Notes under the pieces: model-generated
What the model was told of the DNA's origin: nothing
The model's database searches: none
The model's input: only the letters and a program-made list of their open reading frames with translations
Assembly: GCF_001613065.1 (NCBI RefSeq)
Contig: NZ_BDBQ01000013.1
Span: 1-64,000, forward strand
Reading direction: 5' to 3'
DNA length: 64,000 nt
Origin: Nocardia miyunensis NBRC 108239
GTDB lineage: Bacteria > Actinomycetota > Actinomycetes > Mycobacteriales > Mycobacteriaceae
In this document: piece after piece, positions 55,194 to 64,000 of the stretch
Layout of the letters: each line of letters starts with the position of its first letter
Position numbering within the stretch: position 1 is the first letter of the stretch
Translations under genes and position numbers: made by a program

Positions 55194-56114
55194 ATGGCGC
55201 AGGTAGTCAGGTTCGACCGGTACGGGGATGTCGACGTACTGGACGTGGTCGAGGCGCCGGATCCGGTGGCGGGTCCGGGCCAGGTCGTCGTCCAGGTGGT
55301 CGCGGCGGGAATCAACCCCGGGGAGGGCAAGATTCGCAGCGGCCTGCTGCACGAGGTCTTTCCCGCGACGTTCCCCTCCGGGCAGGGTAGTGACCTGGCC
55401 GGCCGGGTGGTCGGGATCGGCGAGGGCGTGAGCGGGGTCGCCGTCGGTGACGAGGTTCTGGGCTTCACCAACGAGCGCGCGAGTCATGCGACGCATGTGG
55501 TGGTGCCGGTCGAACAGGTCGCGCCCAAACCCGCCGGCCTGTCCTGGGACGTGGCCGGATCGCTGTTCGTGGCCGGGACGACCGCCTTCGCGGCGGTGCG
55601 TTCGGTGCGCCCCGAGGCCGGTGACACGATCGTGGTGTCCGGTGCGGCCGGTGGTGTGGGTTCGCTTGTGGTGCAACTACTCCGGGCTCGGGACGTCACG
55701 GTGATCGGCATCGCCGGTACCGGGAATCACGAGTGGCTGCGGTCGCTGGGGGTGACTCCGGTGACCTACGGCGACGGTCTGGCCGATCGGATCCGGGCCA
55801 CCGCGCCCGACGGCGTGGACGCGTTCATCGATCTCTACGGGCCGGACTATGTCGAGCTGGCGATCGAGCTGGGCGTGCAGCCGGACCGCATCGATACCAT
55901 CGCCGATTTCGCCGCCGTGGCGAAGTACGGGGTCAAGGCCGAGGGCAACGGTGCGGCCGACACCATCGATGTGGTGTCCGAACTGGCCGATCAGGTCGTC
56001 GCGGGGAAGCTCGAGGTGCCGGTCGCGGCGGTCTATCCGCTCGCCGATGTGCGCGCAGCCTTCACCGAACTCGAGCACGGGCACACGCACGGGAAGATCG
56101 TCCTGCATCCCTGA
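55194..56114 (+). CDS. NADP-dependent quinone oxidoreductase-like
   Basis: A 306-residue MDR-family oxidoreductase without the structural zinc cysteines. It has the GroES-like N-terminal domain (GPGQVVVQVVAAGINPGEGK and GSDLAGRVVGIGEGVSGVAVGDEVLGF), the nucleotide-binding block VVSGAAGGVGSLVVQLLRAR near residue 154, and C-terminal LADVRAAFTELEHGHTHGKIVL. It probably reduces quinones or enones with NADPH. ATG 55194 has AGGAG upstream. Confidence 0.87.
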   Translation: MAQVVRFDRYGDVDVLDVVEAPDPVAGPGQVVVQVVAAGINPGEGKIRSGLLHEVFPATFPSGQGSDLAGRVVGIGEGVSGVAVGDEVLGFTNERASHATHVVVPVEQVAPKPAGLSWDVAGSLFVAGTTAFAAVRSVRPEAGDTIVVSGAAGGVGSLVVQLLRARDVTVIGIAGTGNHEWLRSLGVTPVTYGDGLADRIRATAPDGVDAFIDLYGPDYVELAIELGVQPDRIDTIADFAAVAKYGVKAEGNGAADTIDVVSELADQVVAGKLEVPVAAVYPLADVRAAFTELEHGHTHGKIVLHP

Positions 56115-56423
56115 CCGGTGTTCGCGCACAGGTGATTCGGCTGCGCTGTAGTCCGATGATGTTGTGCTCGTAGGGATCTGTGCCGGATCGCTGCCGCGGC
56201 GCTGTGCGGATCGAACGTGGCGCTGAACATCGTCGTGGAGGTCGCGGGATATTCGGTCACCTGCTTGCGGGTGATCGGCGCCGTCCTCGCGTTGCCGCTG
56301 CCGATGGTGCCCGCGGCGCGGCGGTGGGGTGGCTCGGAGGTGGACCGGGCCATGACAGATGTCATGGGGGAGTCGTGACGGACGGCGGAGGTGTCACATC
56401 CCCGCGCGCCGCAGACTCGGATC
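56115..56423. other. possible degraded gene fragment
   Basis: A plus-strand frame from about 56150 to 56378 reads a hydrophobic stretch (LNIVVEVAGYSVTCLRVIGA) and ends TGA; it lacks a good start and ribosome binding site. I cannot assign it and treat the stretch as unannotated, perhaps a remnant. Confidence 0.3.
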
Positions 56424-57722
56424 ATGACATCAGCACTCACCTCCGGGACGGCGCACCGGACCGCCGCACCGGCGATCGAGATTCGCGGTCTGCGCAAGAC
56501 CTTTCGCACCTCCGCCGGGCCGGTCCGCGCGGTCGACGGGCTCGACCTGGTCGTCGCGCCGGGTGAGGTCGTCGCCCTCCTCGGGCCCAACGGCGCGGGC
56601 AAATCCACCACCATCGATATGCTCCTGGGCCTGCTGCGCCCCGACGAGGGCCGGATCGGCGTCTTCGGCGGCACGCCCGATCAGGCCATCGCGGCGGGCC
56701 GGATCTCCGCGGTTCTGCAGACCGGCGGGCTGCTGCCGGATCTGACCGTCGCGGACACCGTGCGGCTGGTCGCGAGCCTGCACAGCCATCCGCGTCCGGT
56801 CACCGAGGTGCTCGTGCGCGCGGGCATCGACGGTATCGCCGGGCGGATGGTGGGCAAATGCTCCGGCGGCCAGCAGCAGCGGCTGCGATTCGCGCTCGCG
56901 CTGCTGCCGGATCCGGATCTGCTCGTCCTCGACGAGCCGACCGCGGGCATGGATGTGGAGGGCCGGCGTCAGTTCTGGAACGCCATCCGCGCCGATGCCC
57001 GCGAGGGCCGCACGGTCGTATTCGCCACCCACTATCTCGACGAGGCCGACGCCTACGCGGACCGGATCGTGCTGGTGCGCAACGGAACCGTGGTGGCCGA
57101 CGGCAGCGCGTCGGCGATCAAGAACCTCGCCGCCGGGCGCGTAGTATCCGCCGCCATGGTGTCGATGGCGCTCTACGGCGCCATGCTGTGCACCACCAGC
57201 GGCGGCGCGACGGTCGCCGTGGAGCGCGCGTCGGGCTGGAGCCGCCAGCTGCGGCTGACCCCGCTGCGGCCGATTCTCTACATCCTCACCAAGCTCATGC
57301 TCGCCATGCTGCTCGGATGCTGTTCCGTCACAGTGGTATTCATCGTCGGCGCGGTGCTCGGCGCGCATCTGACCGCGGTGGCGTGGGTGAGCTGCTTCCT
57401 CATCGTCTGGGCCGGATCGCTCATCTTCGCCGCCCTCGGACTGTTCCTGGGATATCTGCTGCCCGCGAGCAGCATCATGCAGATCCTCGGCCTGCTGCTG
57501 GCGATCCTGGGGTTCGCGGGCGGACTGTTCTTCCCGCTGCACGGCTGGCTCGGCGACCTCTCGCGAGCGTTCCCGACCAACGGCGTGGCCACCCTCGCCC
57601 GCATCCCGTTCGGCGGTTCGAGCGGGCTGGACATCGCCCTCGCGGTGCTGAACGTGGTGTTCTGGGCGGTGGCGTTCACCGTCGGCTCGACGATCCTGTT
57701 CCGCCGCGACACCGCCCGATGA
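56424..57722 (+). CDS. ABC transporter with ATPase fused to a truncated ABC-2 permease
   Basis: A 432-residue protein. The first 235 residues are a typical drug/lipid export ATPase: Walker A GPNGAGKST (55-63), signature CSGGQQQRL (145-153), Walker B LLVLDEPT. At about residue 238 it changes directly into the second half of an ABC-2 permease (MVSMALYGAMLCTTSGG; ERASGWSRQLRLTPLRPILY; GLFFPLHGWLGDLSRAFP), with about five membrane helices. The usual arrangement is two genes, an ATPase of about 300 residues and a permease of about 250. Here the ATPase C-terminus and the permease N-terminus, with its first helix, are missing. This looks like an in-frame deletion of roughly 400-450 bases. Function may be lost. 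It is linked to a two-component system. Confidence 0.85.
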   Translation: MTSALTSGTAHRTAAPAIEIRGLRKTFRTSAGPVRAVDGLDLVVAPGEVVALLGPNGAGKSTTIDMLLGLLRPDEGRIGVFGGTPDQAIAAGRISAVLQTGGLLPDLTVADTVRLVASLHSHPRPVTEVLVRAGIDGIAGRMVGKCSGGQQQRLRFALALLPDPDLLVLDEPTAGMDVEGRRQFWNAIRADAREGRTVVFATHYLDEADAYADRIVLVRNGTVVADGSASAIKNLAAGRVVSAAMVSMALYGAMLCTTSGGATVAVERASGWSRQLRLTPLRPILYILTKLMLAMLLGCCSVTVVFIVGAVLGAHLTAVAWVSCFLIVWAGSLIFAALGLFLGYLLPASSIMQILGLLLAILGFAGGLFFPLHGWLGDLSRAFPTNGVATLARIPFGGSSGLDIALAVLNVVFWAVAFTVGSTILFRRDTAR

Positions 57723-58187
57723 GCATGCTCCGGCCGGTCCTCGCGGTCGCCCCCACCGAGGGATCGCCGATCGACTCGACGCCTGCCGAACGCGCTTGCG
57801 TGGAGTCCCGTATCCGGCGAACAGTTCCCGGTCCCGTTGCCGAGCGGTCCGGCCACCGCGCGCACGGCTGCGGCGGGAGTGGGTGCTGCCGATTTCCACC
57901 TCGACGAGAAACCATTGCGGTCGAGGGGATTCCGGCTCGCCTGGTCTGCTGTGTGGGCGACGAGCCCCGGCGCCGAGGCGGATCCGTCCGGCGGCTCGCG
58001 CGTGACGGTCGCTCGACCGCGGTTCGGTCGTTGCGCTGCATGGTGTGGTGCGGCCGGACACGGCGATTCGGAGTTCGAGGTGTTATCGCGCGCGTGGCGC
58101 CGGACCGTGGTCGTTCATGTACGAGCTGGTCCGGGGGTGCCTCGGCGGGGAGAGAGGCCCGGTGGCGCGGTGGATGGGTTAGCTTCG
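57723..58187. other. gene-free stretch between ABC gene and sensor kinase
   Basis: The kinase frame is open from 57837 but the first 117 codons have no family character. A weak MSMLRPVLAV reading overlaps the ABC stop at 57719. I see no terminator or repeat. Confidence 0.4.
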
Positions 58188-59399
58188 ATGAATGATCGGA
58201 TGCGTGGGGACCGGCGGGGGCTGCCGCCGGTGAGGTCCTGGTTCGCGGCGGCGGCGCGGCCGGTATCCGGCGTGCTGGATAGTTTCGCGCAGCTCGGCGC
58301 GTCCGACACGTCTCCGGTGCGCCGCGGTTGGTTCGGCGGGCTGATGGCCGCGGTATGGCTGTTCTGGCTGTTCGCGCCCATCGCCGAGCGCTGGAGCGAG
58401 GGCCAGCATGTGCGTGCGGTCGCCGCCGGGGTCTGCGTGGTGGTATTCGGTGTGTTGGTCGCGGTGTCGTTCATACTGTTCCCGCATCCGTCCTGGGACG
58501 GCGGGGCCCTGGAGCGTTCGTCGGATCGGCGGGCATGGCTGCTGCTGGGCGCGCTGGCGATGTTGAGCGCGGTGACGCTCGTGCTGCTGGGCGGGCCCGG
58601 CATCGCCACCCTGACGTACCTGGCCACCATGGCCGTATTCGTACTGCCCACAAGGGATTCCGCGCGCTTCGTCTTCTCCTTCGCGATCCTCATGATCGTC
58701 GTGCCCATGCTGGTGCCGCAGTGGCATCTCGGCGGCTTCCGGGTCTATCTCGCCGCGATCCCGGTCCTGATCTGGGGCGGGCGGGAGATCGGGCTGCGCA
58801 GGCAGCGCGGCATCGAACTGCGGCGGCGGCAGCGGGCCGAGCTGGCCATCGTCCAGGACCGCAACCGCGTCGCCCGCGACGTGCACGACATCCTCGGTCA
58901 TTCGCTGACGGTGATCACGGTGAAAACCGAACTGGCGCTTCGCCTGATCGATCTCGATCCCGACCGTGCGAAGACAGAGATGGCCGATGTGGAACGGCTC
59001 GCGCGCGAGGCCCTGGCCGGTGTGCGCGATACGGTCGGCGGGTTGCGGGAGGTTTCGCTGGCCGGTGAGCTCGCCAACGTGCGAACCGCCTTGGGAGCGG
59101 CGGGAATCGAGGCGGAACTGCCCGAGGGCGACTTCAGCGACTACCGCCCGATCTTCGGCTGGGTGCTGCGCGAGGCGGTGACCAATGTCGTGCGGCACAG
59201 CGCCGCATCACGCTGCACGGTGCGGGTCGGCCCATCGCGCATCGAGGTGATCGACGACGGCACCGGATTGCGGCAGGATGCCGAATTCGGTTCGGGCCTG
59301 GCCGGATTGCGTGAACGGGTCCGCGCGGAGGGCGGCGCGCTCACGCTCGCCGCGGCCCTCGGCGGCGGCCTGCGGGTGACCGCGGACTTCCCGGAATGA
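58188..59399 (+). CDS. sensor histidine kinase, DesK/NarX type
   Basis: A 403-residue HisKA_3 kinase. About five membrane helices occupy residues 45-200 (GGLMAAVWLFWLFAPIAE; AVAAGVCVVVFGVLVAVSFI; WLLLGALAMLSAVTLVLLG), with a short basic linker. The dimerisation/His box RNRVARDVHDILGHSL has the His near residue 233. The ATPase domain follows (LREAVTNVVRHS, VIDDGTGL, GSGLAGLRERV). Such kinases sense membrane or envelope stress. It partners the NarL-type regulator 82 bases downstream, with the ABC gene as probable target. ATG 58188 is used. Confidence 0.88.
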   Translation: MNDRMRGDRRGLPPVRSWFAAAARPVSGVLDSFAQLGASDTSPVRRGWFGGLMAAVWLFWLFAPIAERWSEGQHVRAVAAGVCVVVFGVLVAVSFILFPHPSWDGGALERSSDRRAWLLLGALAMLSAVTLVLLGGPGIATLTYLATMAVFVLPTRDSARFVFSFAILMIVVPMLVPQWHLGGFRVYLAAIPVLIWGGREIGLRRQRGIELRRRQRAELAIVQDRNRVARDVHDILGHSLTVITVKTELALRLIDLDPDRAKTEMADVERLAREALAGVRDTVGGLREVSLAGELANVRTALGAAGIEAELPEGDFSDYRPIFGWVLREAVTNVVRHSAASRCTVRVGPSRIEVIDDGTGLRQDAEFGSGLAGLRERVRAEGGALTLAAALGGGLRVTADFPE

Positions 59400-59481
59400 C
59401 CACCGCGCGAACGGGTTACGGTACATGCGACGGGGGATCGGAAGGAGGACTGCCGATGTGCGGCGAACGGAGGTGGCCGCG

Positions 59482-60087
59482 GTGATCCGTCTGCTGCTGG
59501 CCGACGATCAGGCCCTGGTGCGCGGTGCGCTGGCGGCACTGCTCGGGCTCGAATCCGATCTCGAGGTGGTCGCGGAGGTCGGCCGCGGTGACGAGGTCCT
59601 GGCCGCGGTCGAGCGCAGCTCACCCGACGTGGTGCTGCTGGACGTGGAAATGCCCGGGGCGGACGGGATTTCGGTGGCCGCGCAGCTGCACGCGAGCCAT
59701 CCAGAGGTGCGAATCCTGATGGTCACCACGTTCGGGCGTCCGGGGTATCTGCGTCGCGCGATCGACGCGGGGGCGAGCGGATTCGTCGTGAAGGACACGC
59801 CCGCAAGGGAATTGGCGGATGCGGTGCGGCGGGTGCATCTCGGACTGCGAGTGGTCGACCCCGCCCTGGCCACCGAAACCCTCACCTCGGGCACCTCACC
59901 CCTGACCGCTCGCGAACGCGAGGTGCTGGCCGCCGCGGCCGACGGGTCCACCGCGGGTGCGATCGCCGCTCGCCTGCACCTGTCCGAGGGCACGGTCCGC
60001 AATCACCTGTCCGCGGCCATCGGCAAGACCCGCACCAGGACCCGGGCCGAGGCGATCCGGGCCGCCGAAAGCCTGGGCTGGCTGTAG
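59482..60087 (+). CDS. NarL/FixJ-family response regulator
   Basis: A 201-residue regulator. Receiver domain: acidic DD (8-9), phospho-acceptor Asp54 in VVLLDVEMPGADG and Lys in FVVKDTPARE. The C-terminal LuxR-type helix-turn-helix is LTAREREVLAAAADGSTAGAIAARLHLSEGTVRNHLS. GTG 59482 with GGAGG upstream is preferred to the frame start at 59425. Paired with the upstream DesK-like kinase. Confidence 0.92.
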   Translation: MIRLLLADDQALVRGALAALLGLESDLEVVAEVGRGDEVLAAVERSSPDVVLLDVEMPGADGISVAAQLHASHPEVRILMVTTFGRPGYLRRAIDAGASGFVVKDTPARELADAVRRVHLGLRVVDPALATETLTSGTSPLTAREREVLAAAADGSTAGAIAARLHLSEGTVRNHLSAAIGKTRTRTRAEAIRAAESLGWL

Positions 60088-60177
60088 GGCGCGCGGCCGG
60101 CGTGGGTTTCGTGACACGCGCTCGGGCGAGCCCGTCCCGCCCGCGAGCTGAGCGGGCGCGTTGTCGGTGCCCATGGT

Positions 60178-60192
60178 TACGATCGAATCGTG
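60178..60192 (+). promoter_or_regulatory. possible leaderless promoter of the MBL hydrolase gene
   Basis: TACGAT (60178-60183) ends six bases before GTG 60190. The spacing would put the transcription start at or next to the start codon. Confidence 0.4.
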
Positions 60193-60864
60193 ATTACGCT
60201 GGACGCATACACCGGTCATGTCTCGCCGGGATCGAACCCGCAGCAGCGGGCCGTGCCGGGTGCGCGCATCGTCAAGATGTCCGTCGGCAAGATGGACAAC
60301 AACGCCTACCTGGTGCAGGACACGGCGACCGGGGCCAGTCTGCTGATCGACGCGGCGAACGAGCCCGAGCGCCTGCTGGAACTGATCGGCCAGGAGGTCG
60401 CCGGGCGGCTCGAGCTGATCATCACCACGCATCAGCATCCGGATCACTGGTGGGGGCTCGAGGAGGTGGTCGCCGGGACGTCCGCGCCGACCGCCGCACA
60501 CGAACTCGACGCCGAACCGCTGCCGGTCACCCCGGACAGGTTGCTCGTCGAGGGCGATACCGTCCGGGTCGGCGAGCTCACCCTGGAAGCGATCCATCTG
60601 CGCGGGCACACACCGGGTTCGGTGGCGCTGGTCCTGACCGACGGCGCCGGGCAGGTCCACCTGTTCACGGGTGATTCGCTGTTCCCGGGCGGTGTGGGGC
60701 GCACCACGTCGCCGGAGGATTTCGATTCGCTCTACGGTGACGTCACCACCAAGCTGTTCGATCGTTTCCCGGACGAGACGATCGTCTACCCGGGCCACGG
60801 CGACGACACCACCCTCGGCACCGAGCGTCCGCATCTGGGCGAATGGCGTGAACGCGGCTGGTAG
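60190..60864 (+). CDS. MBL-fold metallo-hydrolase, glyoxalase II-like
   Basis: A 224-residue metallo-beta-lactamase-fold hydrolase. Metal ligands are in THQHPDHW (HxHxDH, near 79-86), then His in LRGHTPGSV, Asp in FTGDSLF and His in YPGHGDDT. The layout is like glyoxalase II or persulfide dioxygenase, and the substrate is not assigned. GTG 60190 is the start. Confidence 0.87.
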   Translation: MITLDAYTGHVSPGSNPQQRAVPGARIVKMSVGKMDNNAYLVQDTATGASLLIDAANEPERLLELIGQEVAGRLELIITTHQHPDHWWGLEEVVAGTSAPTAAHELDAEPLPVTPDRLLVEGDTVRVGELTLEAIHLRGHTPGSVALVLTDGAGQVHLFTGDSLFPGGVGRTTSPEDFDSLYGDVTTKLFDRFPDETIVYPGHGDDTTLGTERPHLGEWRERGW

Positions 60865-61030
60865 ACCCGAGTGCGCCGCACGCCTTCGCGGCCGGGCGTG
60901 AGAATGGCCACGGCTCCGCAGTCCCGCAGCGCTCGTGCGGACGCCCTGCCCTGCGATGGTCGATTCGCGATTCGTGGATCGTCGCTCGCGTCGCAACCTC
61001 GGCGTGATCGAACCCTGGCACACTCGTGGA

Positions 61031-61723
61031 ATGTCCTGGGCCCCGACTCGTCCCGCACCGTCGCCCGCCGTCTCCATGGCCGTTCGTCCGCGCCGCGGAT
61101 CGGCCGGACGCTGGGTGCGGCGTGTGATCGCGGGCAGCGTACTGACCGCGTTGGTGCTGATCGGGGGGACGGCGTTCCGGGTGTGGCAGGTGGCCCGGAT
61201 CGACGACTACTCGCACGCCGACGCGATCCTCGTACTCGGCGCGGCGCAGTACGACGGGACACCGTCCTCGGTGTTCCAAGCGCGGCTCGGCCAGGCATAC
61301 CGGCTTTTCGGGAAAGGTATTGCGCCACTGGTGATCACGGTCGGCGGCAAGCGTCCGGGCGACGAATACACCGAGGCCGGGGCGGGCAAGATGTATCTGA
61401 CCGAGCACGGCGTTCCGGCCGATCACGTGCTCGCGGTGGAGACCGGTTCGGACACTCTGGAGAGTATCGATGCGGTCGCCGGCGCCATGCGCGCGCGGGA
61501 TCTGTCGTCGGTGGTGCTGGTCAGCGACCCGTGGCATTCGATGCGCACCCGGACCATGGCACGCGACGCGGGGCTGGAGGCGTGGACCGCGCCCACCCGC
61601 ACCGGCCCGGCGGTGTACACCCGAGAATCGCAGTTCCACGGCATCGCCCGCGAGACCGTTGCCCTGCTCTGGTACAAGCTGACCCACTTCCCCGCAGACT
61701 TCAAATACACTGCGGAGCAGTGA
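61031..61723 (+). CDS. YdcF-like (DUF218) membrane-anchored protein
   Basis: A 230-residue protein: basic N-terminus, one membrane helix ([20 protein letters not shown], near 35-55), then an extracytoplasmic DUF218 domain. Visible blocks are [37 protein letters not shown] and [22 protein letters not shown]. Relatives include SanA and ElyC of envelope homeostasis. Start ATG 61031 is one choice; ATG 61076 closer to the helix is possible. The stop is 16 bases from dgt, so the genes are likely co-transcribed. Confidence 0.8.
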   Translation: MSWAPTRPAPSPAVSMAVRPRRGSAGRWVRRVIAGSVLTALVLIGGTAFRVWQVARIDDYSHADAILVLGAAQYDGTPSSVFQARLGQAYRLFGKGIAPLVITVGGKRPGDEYTEAGAGKMYLTEHGVPADHVLAVETGSDTLESIDAVAGAMRARDLSSVVLVSDPWHSMRTRTMARDAGLEAWTAPTRTGPAVYTRESQFHGIARETVALLWYKLTHFPADFKYTAEQ

Positions 61724-61739
61724 TTTCCGAGGAGATGTG

Positions 61740-63029
61740 ATGACCGGCGGCCTCCCGGGCGGATCTGCCGAGCGCGGCGCCGCGCAGGCATACAGCGCCG
61801 ACGATCATGAGCGCATGGTGATCGAGTCCGCCAAGAGCGCGGGACTGAGCTGGTCACCGGTCGCCGAGCGGCGCAGCGATTTCGCCCGCGACCGCGCACG
61901 GGTCCTGCACTCGGCCGCACTGCGGCGTCTTGCGGACAAGACACAGGTCATGGGTCCGCGCGACGGTGACACCCCCCGCACCCGGCTCACACATTCGCTG
62001 GAAGTCGCCCAGATCGGTCGCAGTATCGGCGAGGAACTCGGCTGCGATCCGGACGTGGTGGACCTCGCCGGGCTGGCGCACGATATCGGCCACCCGCCCT
62101 ACGGCCACAACGGCGAGCTCGCCCTGGACGAATTCGCCTCGGCCTTCGGCGGTTTCGAGGGCAATGCGCAGAATCTGCGCATCCTGACCCGGCTCGAACC
62201 CAAGGTGTTCGGCCCGGACGGGGAGAGTTTCGGGCTCAACCTGACCCGCGCCGCGCTGGACGCGACGATCAAATACCCTTGGGGCAGAACGGATTCGGTC
62301 CGCAAGTTCGGCGCCTACGCCGCGGATACGGACCGCCTGAAATGGGTCCGGCTCGATGCGCCGCCGCGACGGCAGTGCCTGGAATCGCAGGTGATGGACT
62401 GGTCCGACGACGTCGCCTACTCGGTGCACGACGTCGAGGACGGGGTGATCGCGGGCCGCATCGATCTGCGCGCCCTGGCCGACCCGGCCGAGCAGCGCGC
62501 GCTGGCCGAACTCGGGCATGCCCAGCATCGTGATCTGTCCATCGATGATCTGGTCGCCGCCCTGCAACGTCTGTCCGAATTGCCGGTGATCGCCGAGGCC
62601 GCCGGATACGACGGCACCCTGCGCGCCTCGGTGGCATTGAAGCGGCTCACCAGCGATCTGGTCGGGCGCTTCGCCACCGCCGCCGTGGCGGCCACCCGGG
62701 ACGCCTGGGGCGGCCGTCGTCTCTCGCGCTACGCCGCGGATCTGGAGGTGCCGCCCATCGTCGCCGCCGAGGTCGCCATGCTCAAAACGGTTGCACTGCG
62801 CTATGTGATGTCCGATCCGGAACACAACAAGCGTCAGGTCGCCCAACGTGAGCGCATCCATCTGGTCGCCGACTACCTGCTGACCGATGCCCCGCGCACC
62901 TTGGACCCGGTCCTGCTGCCCTGGTGGAACGAGGTCGACGACGACGCGTCGCGTACCCGCGTCATCGTCGATCAGATCGCCTCCTACACCGAGAGCCGAC
63001 TCGAACGAGTCGCCGCCGCGATCGGATAG
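61740..63029 (+). CDS. dgt: dGTPase-like deoxyguanosinetriphosphate triphosphohydrolase
   Basis: A 429-residue HD-domain dNTP triphosphohydrolase. HD ligands: His in [12 protein letters not shown] (near 84) and HD in [15 protein letters not shown] (near 112). The flanking [17 protein letters not shown], Asp in [14 protein letters not shown] and the C-terminal helices match the family. It hydrolyses dNTPs to deoxynucleoside and triphosphate. ATG 61740 follows GAGGAG; GTG 61737 is one codon earlier. It corresponds to Rv2344c. Confidence 0.93.
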   Translation: MTGGLPGGSAERGAAQAYSADDHERMVIESAKSAGLSWSPVAERRSDFARDRARVLHSAALRRLADKTQVMGPRDGDTPRTRLTHSLEVAQIGRSIGEELGCDPDVVDLAGLAHDIGHPPYGHNGELALDEFASAFGGFEGNAQNLRILTRLEPKVFGPDGESFGLNLTRAALDATIKYPWGRTDSVRKFGAYAADTDRLKWVRLDAPPRRQCLESQVMDWSDDVAYSVHDVEDGVIAGRIDLRALADPAEQRALAELGHAQHRDLSIDDLVAALQRLSELPVIAEAAGYDGTLRASVALKRLTSDLVGRFATAAVAATRDAWGGRRLSRYAADLEVPPIVAAEVAMLKTVALRYVMSDPEHNKRQVAQRERIHLVADYLLTDAPRTLDPVLLPWWNEVDDDASRTRVIVDQIASYTESRLERVAAAIG

Positions 63030-63087
63030 CGGGACATCCTCGAATTCGGTTGTCGAAACAGATCTAACGATATTTTGCCGACAACAT

Positions 63088-63121
63088 GATGAGCGCCCCG
63101 GAAGCATCCGGGGCGCTCATC
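63088..63121. terminator. 15-bp stem bidirectional terminator
   Basis: GATGAGCGCCCCGGA (63088-63102) and TCCGGGGCGCTCATC (63107-63121) are perfect arms around a four-base loop. It ends both dgt (plus) and the convergent membrane-protein gene (minus). Confidence 0.9.
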
Positions 63122-63154
63122 AGCTGATTATTCTCGATATCCGATCCGGGTGGC

Positions 63155-63571
63155 TCAGAAGAATCCCGGGCCGCCCATATCCGGGCCGCCGAATCCGCCG
63201 AATCCGCCGCCGAATCCCATACCGCCCATGTGATGGTGGCCGAATCCGTCCATGAGGGTGTCGGCGAGCAGTACGCCACCGACGCCGGCCGCACCGGCGA
63301 CGAGGGCGGTCTTCCACCACGGCGTGCTGTACCAGCCAGGTGAGACGGCACGGCCGCCGACCATGCCGCCGCTGTAGTAGTACGGCGTCGCGGTGCCCTG
63401 CTGGTTCGAGGCGATGTACTCGTTACCGTCGATGACCACGCGGTTCTGTGGCGGAACGGCATCTACGACATAGGGTGCGGGCTGCGGCCTCATCGCTCGT
63501 GACCGCCGCGTCATCGAGGCGATCAGAAATCCGGCCCCCACAGCGAGAGCGAGCAGAATCAAAAGCCCCAT
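63155..63571 (-). CDS. Gly-rich membrane protein of unknown function
   Basis: A 138-residue protein. An N-terminal membrane helix (GLLILLALAVGAGFLIASM) is followed by a basic, Pro-rich segment and a TPYYYSGG turn, then a second hydrophobic segment (TALVAGAAGVGGVLLADTLM). It ends in a Gly/Phe/His-rich tail (HHHMGGMGFGGGFGGFGG). It resembles small cell-envelope proteins with Gly-rich tails in related bacteria; the function is unknown. ATG 63571 with GGAGAAAGG upstream is used; ATG 63589 and 63634 are in frame upstream. Confidence 0.7.
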   Translation of the reverse strand: MGLLILLALAVGAGFLIASMTRRSRAMRPQPAPYVVDAVPPQNRVVIDGNEYIASNQQGTATPYYYSGGMVGGRAVSPGWYSTPWWKTALVAGAAGVGGVLLADTLMDGFGHHHMGGMGFGGGFGGFGGPDMGGPGFF

Positions 63572-63818
63572 CGTGAAACCTTTCTCCATGTTCAGGTCGA
63601 TACGTGCAATATTGGCGACCGAATATGGGCGCAATGCATGACCTGCCTGTGAAAGAGCTGTACTTCTCGCCGCACTTCTCGAACACCGAGAGCTGGGTCA
63701 CTCAGATAACTCACAGTTCGGCCCAATAGTCCACCAATCCGAGAAGCCGAAGCTGGATTTCGGCAGCACGGATCACGCAAAGTGATGATCCGCAATCCCG
63801 ACAGAGAAGGTAAATAAA

Positions 63819-63908
63819 ATGTTCCACGTCTGGCAGAACTTCAACGACTTCTTCCACCCCTTCGTCAACAACTTCCACCAGGGCTGGTTCGGGGGCTGGC
63901 GCCGCTGA
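63819..63908 (+). CDS. 29-residue aromatic-rich small protein
   Basis: A 30-codon ORF on the plus strand with AGAAGG spaced about eight bases before the ATG. All sense codons except ATG end in G or C, a strong coding signal at this GC content. The peptide has 7 Phe, 3 Trp, 3 His and 4 Asn, starts MFHVWQNFNDFF and ends FGGWRR. It lacks a signal peptide or hydrophobic run. I know no family; a membrane-active or regulatory peptide is possible. Its first third contains three Asn/Asp residues between aromatics. Confidence 0.6.
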   Translation: MFHVWQNFNDFFHPFVNNFHQGWFGGWRR

Positions 63909-63929
63909 CCCACCCCGATGATGCCGACC

Positions 63930-63991
63930 GAGCCGGTCGTCAGGCGAGCAGCGCCCCCTCCCGAGCGCCGCACCCCGCCGACGACCGGCTC
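63930..63991 (+). terminator. inverted repeat after the 29-residue ORF
   Basis: GAGCCGGTCGTC (63930-63941) and GACGACCGGCTC (63980-63991) are perfect 12-base inverted copies with a 38-base spacer, starting 22 bases after the small ORF. The long loop makes terminator function uncertain. Confidence 0.4.
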
Positions 63992-64000
63992 CGGTGTTTC

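Noticed and set aside
60896..61687. Minus-strand frames opposite the YdcF-like gene
   Set aside because: Arg/Gly-rich shadow translations; the plus strand carries the DUF218 motifs.

Overview
The window is high-GC, densely coded chromosomal DNA from an actinomycete, most likely a Nocardia or a close relative in the Mycobacteriales. This rests on GTG/TTG starts, leaderless -10/ATG promoters, stop/start overlaps, and gene order. Recalled from general knowledge and not searched here, the order nirA-cysH, hemW, hrcA-dnaJ2-rsmE, phoH-ybeY-CNNM/CBS gene-deaminase-like gene-era, recO, uppS-YbjN-like gene, zur/smtB, glyS, dgt follows the Mycobacterium tuberculosis Rv2393-Rv2344 segment. The backbone is housekeeping; accessory blocks interrupt it.

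Layout. 1-6000: an octamer tandem array, a gene-poor stretch, a membrane-anchored Hsp70-like protein with a Gly/His-rich tail, a SnoaL-like protein, an AIM24-family protein and a HAD phosphatase. 6208-12186 (minus strand): an assimilatory sulfate operon, nirA-cysH-cysD-cysN-sirohydrochlorin chelatase, preceded by a short Cys-containing leader peptide that looks like a translation-coupled attenuator. 12474-16827: hemW, hrcA, dnaJ2, rsmE. 16963-20760: two tandem LytR-CpsA-Psr cell-wall ligases with nearly identical leaderless promoters. 20850-32464 is accessory and regulatory: a small unknown protein, a 5'-truncated Rpn/transposase-like pseudogene, an orphan TAXI-type binding lipoprotein facing an MFS transporter/two-component operon, a MerR/MFS divergon with a textbook 19-bp-spacer operator, an acyl-ACP desaturase and a LysR/MFS divergon.

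32616-40186 is the conserved phoH-ybeY-CNNM/CBS-deaminase-like-era-recO cluster, with a secreted trypsin-like protease and a duplicated REP-like element inside it. 40273-49311 is an accessory block between recO and uppS: VapBC, a sugar ABC importer without its ATPase, a P450 pair in which one member lacks the ExxR motif, and a Tat-exported phospholipase C. 49372-55104 returns to the backbone (uppS, YbjN-like gene, zur, smtB, glyS), interrupted by a GMC oxidoreductase. 55194-61723 carries a quinone oxidoreductase, a single-ORF ABC transporter that looks like a deletion fusion of ATPase and permease, its two-component system, an MBL hydrolase and a YdcF-like protein. The window ends with dgt, a strong bidirectional terminator, a Gly-rich membrane protein and a 29-residue aromatic-rich ORF.

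No tRNA, rRNA, CRISPR array or intact insertion sequence was seen.
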